The position numbers and the translations under genes were made by a program. The notes under the pieces were generated by a model, which was given only the letters and a program-made list of their open reading frames with translations, made no database searches and was not told where the DNA came from. Below, in pieces: positions 1 to 4,931 of a DNA stretch of 15,072 nucleotides (position 1 is its first letter; each line of letters starts with the position of its first letter). This stretch comes from Kiritimatiellia bacterium. GTDB lineage: Bacteria; Verrucomicrobiota; Kiritimatiellia; RFP12; UBA1067. Location of the stretch: positions 1 to 15,072 of the forward strand of contig JAFXEA010000612.1 in assembly GCA_017521065.1 (NCBI GenBank), read 5' to 3'.

Positions 1-228
1 ACCCGTCACGCGGTCGGAAAGGAGAATCGGGATCCCCTGCGCAACACTGAAGCTCTCAAGCGCGGAGCGAATCGGCATCTGACGGGCGACAAGCGTATAT
101 TCGGGACTCTTCCACGGAAGGCGTTTGATGGCCGGCTTATCCGCAGCGGACGCGCAAGACGCAAACATCACTACCGCCAGCGTAACCGCCGCAGACAAAA
201 TCTGTTTTCTTATGGATAAACTCGCCAT
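1..228 (-). CDS. sctC: Type III secretion outer-membrane secretin SctC (YscC/HrcC family), N-terminal part only
   Basis: The frame is open from an ATG at 228 through the window edge (76 codons). The first ~29 residues form a Sec signal peptide: basic start (SIRK), hydrophobic core, and a likely cut after ASA. The mature part has LPWKSPEYTLVA, then PIRSALESFSVAQGIPILLSDRVTG. This matches the pattern at the N terminus of YscC/SctC secretins (a WxxxPYxYxA strand, then PLRxxLxxF, then a Gly-rich xVxVSDxVxG turn), which is the STN-like N0 domain. In the family, SctC forms the outer-membrane ring of the injectisome. The start follows the upstream chaperone stop by 18 nt and has an AGGA ribosome site, so the two genes are probably co-transcribed. 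The C-terminal secretin domain lies outside the window, so a type II or pilus secretin cannot be fully excluded. Confidence 0.7.
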   Translation of the reverse strand, partial: MASLSIRKQILSAAVTLAVVMFASCASAADKPAIKRLPWKSPEYTLVARQMPIRSALESFSVAQGIPILLSDRVTG

Positions 229-246
229 GTTGTCCTGTCGTGCAGA

Positions 247-645
247 TCAGGGACGGATCACCATCTCGGGAAACGAAGCAGAATCGACCGGCTCCGCCGC
301 CGTACGCGCCAACCACCAGTCGCATGAGTCGGCGAAGGTCTCGAAGAAGACCTTAAGTTCATGCGCAGTCGCCGATGCCGGAATCTCCTGCGACAGCACA
401 GCCGCTCCGATACGCTCATCCCAATACAGGATCGCGTTCTCGCGGAGAACCCGTCCGACGGAATATGACGCAAGCCGAGGAAGCTCATCTTCCTCTCTCG
501 AAATCTCACGCAGCAGAACAAGACGCTTTTCAAGGTCTAGCGCCCGGATCTCGCCGCCATCAACCTTGAACGTAAAATCAACGGCATCCGCAGGTACTTC
601 CTGCGGATAACCGATGACCGAAGCCAATCTACCCACTGCATTCAT
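247..645 (-). CDS. CesT-like type III secretion chaperone
   Basis: This 132-residue acidic protein has no signal peptide or membrane segment. Its layout is that of the CesT/SycE class I secretion chaperones: an amphipathic N-terminal helix (AVGRLASVIG), a beta strand with VDFTFKVDGG, a middle LENAILYWDERIG-type strand region, a stretch equivalent to GAAVLSQEIPASAT, and a long C-terminal helix ending FFETFADSCDWWLA. Such chaperones bind the N-terminal part of effectors or translocators in the cytoplasm and keep them ready for export. The immediately downstream secretin gene strongly supports this role. No Shine-Dalgarno sequence precedes the ATG, while a perfect TATAAT lies 9 nt upstream, suggesting a nearly leaderless transcript. 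The partner effector is not visible here. Family assignment is by pattern; individual sequences in this family are poorly conserved. Confidence 0.6.
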   Translation of the reverse strand: MNAVGRLASVIGYPQEVPADAVDFTFKVDGGEIRALDLEKRLVLLREISREEDELPRLASYSVGRVLRENAILYWDERIGAAVLSQEIPASATAHELKVFFETFADSCDWWLARTAAEPVDSASFPEMVIRP

Positions 646-654
646 TCGCGGGAA

Positions 655-685
655 ATTATATCAAAAAATGCCCGATAAAAATCAA
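655..685 (-). promoter_or_regulatory. Promoter of the chaperone-secretin operon
   Basis: On the minus strand a perfect -10 hexamer TATAAT (655-660) lies 9 nt before the chaperone ATG. The best -35 (TTGATT, 680-685) is 19 nt away, longer than the usual 17. Transcription would start at about 648, leaving only 2-3 nt of leader. Confidence 0.45.
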
Positions 686-919
686 ATCATTGCAAGCGCC
701 CCTGGGCCCCACAAAAAAAAACTCGCATAGTTGCGACATCCGGTTGGGATTGCCGAGAACGAGAACACTGGCGCTGATAAACAGTGCTCCAATCAATGCA
801 AGAAACATCCTCAGCCTCACATATCCCTTCGCGCAAAGCCAGTTGGAGAAGAGCACCCACGCCAACACCGGCACAAGATTGATATTAATGAGTGCAAGAA
901 CAACCGCGACAGCAGCATT
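656..919 (-). pseudogene. Remnant of a DMT/EamA-type membrane transporter (C-terminal end)
   Basis: A minus-strand frame of about 88 codons runs from an in-frame TAG at 920-922 to a stop that overlaps the chaperone promoter. It has no ATG near its 5' end; a GTG at 874 could start a 72-residue product. The translation has two hydrophobic helices, with ALININLVPVLAWVLF and then ALIGALFISASVLVLG. These resemble the last two helices of EamA/drug-metabolite transporters (x-N-x-x-PVxA ... GAxLIxxGVxL). Only 34 nt separate it from the stop of the Smr gene, so the other eight helices are missing. It reads as a 5'-truncated remnant. The family call is tentative; a small orphan membrane protein is the alternative. 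Confidence 0.4.
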
Positions 920-956
920 CTAGACTGCGAGAGGAACGACGCGCTTCGCCGAAGTT

Positions 957-1307
957 TCACACGCAGATGAACACGAGACCGGGATTGGGGAAACGTTTGT
1001 AGAAAACAGGGATGCGAGACGCCTCGGGGAACGAAAGATACTGCGCGGAGAATATGTCCCCCGCATACTCCCCGTCAAGAAAGCCGCGGATGTGGTTCTG
1101 CCGCCTGTACTTCCGGCAGGCGGCAAGCACGGCGCTCTTGATCATCGCCGTGCCGCCGGACGACCCGTAACCAGTGATAACCGCGAACACATCAGCTCCG
1201 CCGCCGCGCGCCTGAGAGACGACACGGTTCAGCTGAGCCAATGCATCATCGACGCGCGCCCCGCACGGATGCAGATCATATTCCGGGAAGTCCGGTCTTC
1301 TTGCCAT
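957..1307 (-). CDS. Small Smr-domain protein
   Basis: The 116-residue protein is a free-standing Smr (MutS2 C-terminal-like) domain. It shows DLHPCGARVDDALAQL near residues 11-26, corresponding to the family's DLHG...A...L signature, and VITGYGSSGG at 43-52, corresponding to the conserved TGxG loop. The Gly of DLHG is Pro here. The C-terminal ~35 residues are an extension with no motif I recognise. Smr domains bind or nick branched DNA or RNA, and stand-alone versions act in mismatch-independent DNA handling or ribosome rescue; which applies here is unknown. It lies 28 nt downstream of thrS in the same direction and is probably its operon partner. No strong ribosome site precedes the ATG, so translation may be coupled to thrS. 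Confidence 0.7.
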   Translation of the reverse strand: MARRPDFPEYDLHPCGARVDDALAQLNRVVSQARGGGADVFAVITGYGSSGGTAMIKSAVLAACRKYRRQNHIRGFLDGEYAGDIFSAQYLSFPEASRIPVFYKRFPNPGLVFICV

Positions 1308-1335
1308 GTGCCAGATGCCGGGCGCGAGGACGCGC

Positions 1336-3075
1336 TCAGCCTTCCTTCTCGGCGTTCAGGGCGGCGATCAGCTCTTCAAGCTTCATCTGCCCCTTGTCGC
1401 CTTCGGCGCGGGAACGGACGGACACGACGCCTGCCGCCTCGTCCTTGCCTCCGACGATGACCATGTACGGAACCTTCATCATCGTGCCGCCGCGGATCTT
1501 CGCGCCAAGCTTCTCTGCGGAGGTATCGATCTCGCAACGGAAGCCCGCCGCCTTGAGCGCAGACTGGATTCCCTTGGCGTACTCCAACTGCTTGTCGGTG
1601 ATAGGAAGGACGCGCACCTGCTCCGGCGCAAGCCAAAGCGGGAAAGCACCTGCATAGTGTTCGATGAGGATGCCGAAGAAGCGCTCGATCGAACCGAGAA
1701 GCGCACGGTGCACCATGTAGGGACGATGCTCCTTGCCGTCAGCGCCGACATACGTGAGATCGAAGCGTTCCGGAAGGTTGAAGTCGAACTGGACGGTGCC
1801 AAGCTGCCATGGACGGCCAAGGGCATCCTTGATCTTCATGTCGATCTTGGGGCCGTAGAATGCGCCGCCGCCTTCATCCACCTCATAGTTCAGCCCTTCC
1901 GCCTCAAGCGCGGCGCGAAGCGATTGGGTCGCCTGCTCCCAGCGTTCGGGATCGCCGACCGCCTTTTCGGGCTTGGTGGAAAGATATGCCTGCACCTCGG
2001 TGAAGCCGAACTTGCCGAGCATCTTCTTGGCGAAGTTCACGGTGTCGCGAATCTCCTGAACGATCTGTTCGGGCGTGCAGAAGATGTGCGCATCGTCCTG
2101 GGTGAATCCGCGGACGCGGAAGAGTCCGTGACGGACACCATCCTTCTCATAGCGGTACACCGTGCCGAGTTCTGCGTAGCGGACAGGCAGATCGCGGTAG
2201 GAATGCTTCTTGAACTGGTAGCACTGGATGTGGAACGGGCAGTTCATCGGCTTGACGTAGTATTCCTGGATATACGCGTCGTTGCCGTCGCCCTCCTGCA
2301 CCTTCATGCAGGGGAACATGCCTTCCTTATAGAAGGAGAGGTGTCCGGAAGTCTCCCAAAGGTTGGACTTGCCGACATGGGGCGTATAAACAATCTCGTA
2401 GCCAGCCTCATAGTGGCGTTTGCGCCAGTAGTCCTCAATAGCGACGCGGATGCGCGAACCGCGCGGCAGCCAGTGGGCGAGACCGGGACCGACGGAGTCG
2501 GTGATCGTGAAAAGCTCAAGATCCCTGCCGAGAACACGGTGGTCGCGGCGCTTCGCCTCCTCGAGTTTCGCAAGATAGGCATCGATCTCAGCCTGATCCT
2601 TGCCGACGATTCCGTACAGACGCTGAAGCATCTTGTTCTTTTCGTCACCACGATAGTAGCTGCCGGCAACCTTCATGAGCTTTACCGCACCGATCTGCGA
2701 AGAACGCTCAACGTGCGGCCCGCGGCACATCTCCGCGTAGTCGCCGACGGTGTAGGTGGATATCACCTCGCCGGACGCCTCCACATCGGCAAGACGCTCA
2801 AGCTTGTACTTCTGCCCGGCAAGCATCTCGCGGGCTTCCTCCACGGAGACATCCTTCTGCACGAAAGGCTCGTCAAGCGCAATGAGACGTGCCACCTCTG
2901 CCTCGATCTTCGGGAAATCCTCGGGCGAAAGACGGTGCTCAAGGTCGAAATCATAATAGAACCCATCATCCGTCGCAGGTCCGATATCGACCTGGACGTT
3001 ATCGAAAAGGTTCATGACCGCGCGTGCAGTCAAATGGGCGGCGGAATGACGCCGCATCTCATCCGTGATAGCCAT
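1336..3075 (-). CDS. thrS: Threonyl-tRNA synthetase lacking the TGS domain
   Basis: This cytoplasmic enzyme charges tRNA-Thr. The start is the ATG at 3075, which has AAGGAG (3085-3090) 9 nt upstream; a TTG six codons earlier overlaps that site. The protein has 579 residues. The editing domain comes first, with HSAAH (10-14) and CRGPH (117-121) as its metal/catalytic signature. The class II core follows: motif 1 around PRGSRIRV, motif 2 around RYAELGTVYRYE ... FRVRGFTQDDAH, and motif 3 around HRALLGSIERFFGIL. The zinc ligands are Cys279 (MNCP), His330 and His456. The anticodon-binding domain ends the protein (VRVLPIT ... MVIVGGKDEAAG). E. coli ThrRS has about 62 more N-terminal residues, the TGS domain, and this copy starts directly at the editing domain. 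Identity is secure. Confidence 0.97.
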   Translation of the reverse strand: MAITDEMRRHSAAHLTARAVMNLFDNVQVDIGPATDDGFYYDFDLEHRLSPEDFPKIEAEVARLIALDEPFVQKDVSVEEAREMLAGQKYKLERLADVEASGEVISTYTVGDYAEMCRGPHVERSSQIGAVKLMKVAGSYYRGDEKNKMLQRLYGIVGKDQAEIDAYLAKLEEAKRRDHRVLGRDLELFTITDSVGPGLAHWLPRGSRIRVAIEDYWRKRHYEAGYEIVYTPHVGKSNLWETSGHLSFYKEGMFPCMKVQEGDGNDAYIQEYYVKPMNCPFHIQCYQFKKHSYRDLPVRYAELGTVYRYEKDGVRHGLFRVRGFTQDDAHIFCTPEQIVQEIRDTVNFAKKMLGKFGFTEVQAYLSTKPEKAVGDPERWEQATQSLRAALEAEGLNYEVDEGGGAFYGPKIDMKIKDALGRPWQLGTVQFDFNLPERFDLTYVGADGKEHRPYMVHRALLGSIERFFGILIEHYAGAFPLWLAPEQVRVLPITDKQLEYAKGIQSALKAAGFRCEIDTSAEKLGAKIRGGTMMKVPYMVIVGGKDEAAGVVSVRSRAEGDKGQMKLEELIAALNAEKEG

Positions 3076-3097
3076 TGCAAAAATCTCCTTCAATTAA

Positions 3098-3133
3098 GCC
3101 GTGTATTTTACGGCAACTGCACATAAAATTCAA
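3098..3133 (-). promoter_or_regulatory. thrS promoter
   Basis: On the minus strand TTGAAT (3128-3133) and TAAAAT (3105-3110) are separated by exactly 17 nt, a good sigma70-type promoter. The start point would be near 3098, giving a leader of about 23 nt that contains the AAGGAG ribosome site. That leader is too short for a T-box or the thrS operator hairpins known in other bacteria. Confidence 0.65.
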
Positions 3134-3174
3134 GACAGAAACGATATTACCGGCATTCGGACAAAAAACCTGCC

Positions 3175-3192
3175 TTTGCAGATTTATGCAAA
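3175..3192. promoter_or_regulatory. Candidate operator, inverted repeat TTTGCA-N6-TGCAAA
   Basis: A perfect 6-bp inverted repeat with a 6-nt spacer lies ~40 bp upstream of the -10 box of the GntR/LacI-type regulator, in the divergent thrS/regulator spacer. The size and symmetry fit a winged-helix dimer site, so autoregulation is a reasonable inference. No second perfect copy is seen in the window; the GH2 promoter carries only a TTGCAA half at 7411-7416. Confidence 0.35.
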
Positions 3193-3230
3193 ATCCATAT
3201 CGAAGGCCATCATGTCCTGAAAAATTTTGA

Positions 3231-3236
3231 TATGAT
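3231..3236 (+). promoter_or_regulatory. -10 box of the regulator gene (possible leaderless start)
   Basis: TATGAT lies 7 nt before the ATG at 3244, so the transcript would begin at or next to the start codon. No good -35 is visible. The alternative upstream ATG at 3232 would lie inside this -10 box and has no ribosome site. Confidence 0.35.
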
Positions 3237-3243
3237 ACAAGGC

Positions 3244-4368
3244 ATGAAGGAAACTGAGGCAAAATATATCACAATTGCGGCGGAACTCCGCAAGGACATA
3301 CTGTCTGGGCGGTACGAAACGCACGACCGCTTTCCTAGCGAGGAGACACTTGCGCGCAGATTCGGCGCAAGCCGTCCGACTATCGAACGCGCCCTCAGGG
3401 AACTGAAACGCGAAGGTTTCCTTGATGCTCGAGTCGGCTCAGGCTTCTACCTTACATCGTTCGCCCGCAACGTCACAGGCGCAATCGGCGTAATAGCACC
3501 CGACTACCGGCGGATTGATTTCTTTACCGATTTGTGCGATTGGATTTCGTCCGTAGGACGTGCCGCCGGATACAATGTTCTGCTTGGAAACAGCTCCATC
3601 ATTGAAGATAGAGCATCATGGGCGCTGAAAACCGCCAGATCCTACATAGAGCAGAAAATAGTCGGAGTCCTTCTGGAGCCGATCGATCTCACGCCTGATT
3701 CGACCTCCGCAACAAAAACCGTCCTTAACGTTCTGAACAAACGCAGAATCCCAGTCGTATTGCTCGACAGGGACTACCTTCCTTCACCGGAACGCAGCGG
3801 CTACGACCTTATCGGGATCGACAATGTTCAGGCTGGATACCGTATCGCAAAACATCTGATAGACAATGGTGCGCAGTCCATCCACTTCCTGACGCAACCT
3901 GACTATGCCAGTACAATACGAGGCCGGATACAAGGCGTCGCCCAGGCGTCACTTGACGCGGGAATTGAATGGCGGAAATCCAACATTATAGAAATCAATC
4001 CTGATGATTCCGGGGCATTTACACGGATAATGCGGCAAATCTTCCCCAAAACGAAAGGCAGGAGGATGCTCGCACCGAACCATAAGGCATTCGTCTGCCG
4101 GAACGATGAACTTGCCGCACGTCTTATTCAAGCTCTCACCGCCGAAGGGCGGAAAATTCCGAAGGATGCAATGGTGGCCGGCTTTGACGACGGCAATATA
4201 GCGCAGCTCCTGAACCCGCCGCTTACAACCATATCGCAACCGGTGAAGCTTCTAGCGGAAACGGCTGTAGCATCACTCCTGCAACGCATACGCACACCAA
4301 ATCTTGCGCCTCGATCAATACTTCTTGATGCGCCTTTGACGATACGGGCATCAACCACCATTCCATAG
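3244..4368 (+). CDS. GntR-headed, LacI-type transcriptional repressor (AraR-like architecture)
   Basis: The protein has 374 residues from the ATG at 3244, or 378 from an ATG at 3232. An N-terminal GntR winged helix (about residues 5-70) contains FPSEETLARRFGASRPTIERAL and ELKREGFLDARVGSGFYL. It is joined to a periplasmic-binding-protein-like sensor domain of the LacI/GalR type (about 80-374), recognisable from GAIGVIAPD, IPVVLLDRDYL, GIDNVQAGYRIAKHLIDNGAQSIHFL, VCRNDELAARLIQAL and a terminal AGFDDGNIAQLLNPPLTTISQP. This fusion is typical of AraR-type regulators, which leave their operator when a sugar or sugar derivative binds. It converges on the GH2 gene, which may be a target. I start at 3244 because the putative -10 box overlaps the first ATG. 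The ligand cannot be told from sequence. Confidence 0.88.
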   Translation: MKETEAKYITIAAELRKDILSGRYETHDRFPSEETLARRFGASRPTIERALRELKREGFLDARVGSGFYLTSFARNVTGAIGVIAPDYRRIDFFTDLCDWISSVGRAAGYNVLLGNSSIIEDRASWALKTARSYIEQKIVGVLLEPIDLTPDSTSATKTVLNVLNKRRIPVVLLDRDYLPSPERSGYDLIGIDNVQAGYRIAKHLIDNGAQSIHFLTQPDYASTIRGRIQGVAQASLDAGIEWRKSNIIEINPDDSGAFTRIMRQIFPKTKGRRMLAPNHKAFVCRNDELAARLIQALTAEGRKIPKDAMVAGFDDGNIAQLLNPPLTTISQPVKLLAETAVASLLQRIRTPNLAPRSILLDAPLTIRASTTIP

Positions 4369-4515
4369 TCAATGCAGATGACGTTTTGGTGGCGGAACTT
4401 GAAAATATTCGCTCCTTGCTTGCAGGAGTATAGTGTTTTTCACGATTATATCCTCAGAAATACTCAGAAATGCTGACTTTTCAAAATCACACCGCCGCAT
4501 AATTTGCCCCCAAAA

Positions 4516-4576
4516 TGAGAATTCCATTCGGAATGTTCTCATCCTATCATGAGATTACGGTGCGGAAGAAATCTCA
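4516..4576. repeat. Pair of inverted repeats, copy A of an intergenic structured element
   Basis: The first repeat is TGAGAATTCC, a 4-nt loop, then GGAA-TG-TTCTCA (4516-4541). The second is TGAGATT (4550-4556), 13 nt, then AATCTCA (4570-4576). The second repeat and its 13-nt interior (ACGGTGCGGAAGA) recur as AGATT-N13-AATCT at 10819-10841, with ATGGCGCGGACGA inside. Confidence 0.5.
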
Positions 4577-4792
4577 ACAGAATAATCAACGAAAGAGGTG
4601 AAGTCCAAAGGTAAAGGTGAAGTTTTTAGGTGAAGGATGACTCCACAAACACAATTCGCCACAATTCGGATTTGTTGGCATCGCGAATCAACCATTAACC
4701 ACTGACGACTGATTACTGATCTCCCTGCTTAAATCAGAGATAAGTTTCAAAATCGACAAACATAGGCCATTAATCAAACTCTTTTCAGGGTC

Positions 4793-4818
4793 TCACCCTA
4801 TTACTTCACCCTATTACT
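4793..4818 (+). repeat. Perfect 13-bp tandem duplication
   Basis: TCACCCTATTACT occurs twice with no spacer (4793-4805 and 4806-4818). A decayed third unit ending in AATTACTTCAC follows at about 4834-4844. The CTTCACC in it is complementary to the GGTGAAG repeats at 4596-4635. Confidence 0.75.
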
Positions 4819-4931
4819 TCTATTGCTTTTCCCAATTACTTCACGAATTGCATCATAAGCGGCTTTTTATTTTCTGGATCTAGAGCGATTGTCTTCATGT
4901 ATGAGATGACAACATAAGAACTATAGAGTAT

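Larger units (their letters stand above)
4369..4931. other. Gene-free spacer with short decayed repeats, between convergent genes
   Basis: No coding frame is convincing on either strand. The spacer holds two adjacent inverted repeats (4516-4576), three copies of AGGTGAAG (4596, 4615, 4628), two copies of CACAATTCG with a 10-bp period (4650, 4660), a degenerate 7-bp tandem of the type NACTGAY around 4703-4725, and a perfect 13-bp tandem (4793-4818). It is clearly more AT-rich than the genes. A weak hairpin (CTCCT/AGGAG, 4412-4428) with T5 8 nt later could end the regulator transcript, but it is poor. Confidence 0.6.

Noticed and set aside
1306..3126. Long plus-strand ORF of 606 codons
   Set aside because: It is antisense to thrS, whose motifs are unmistakable. 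GC-rich codon bias leaves the opposite frame open, and its translation shows no domain.
4412..4441. Possible terminator of the regulator gene
   Set aside because: The stem is only 5 bp with a 7-nt loop, and the T5 run lies 8 nt away, so it is too weak to list as a terminator.
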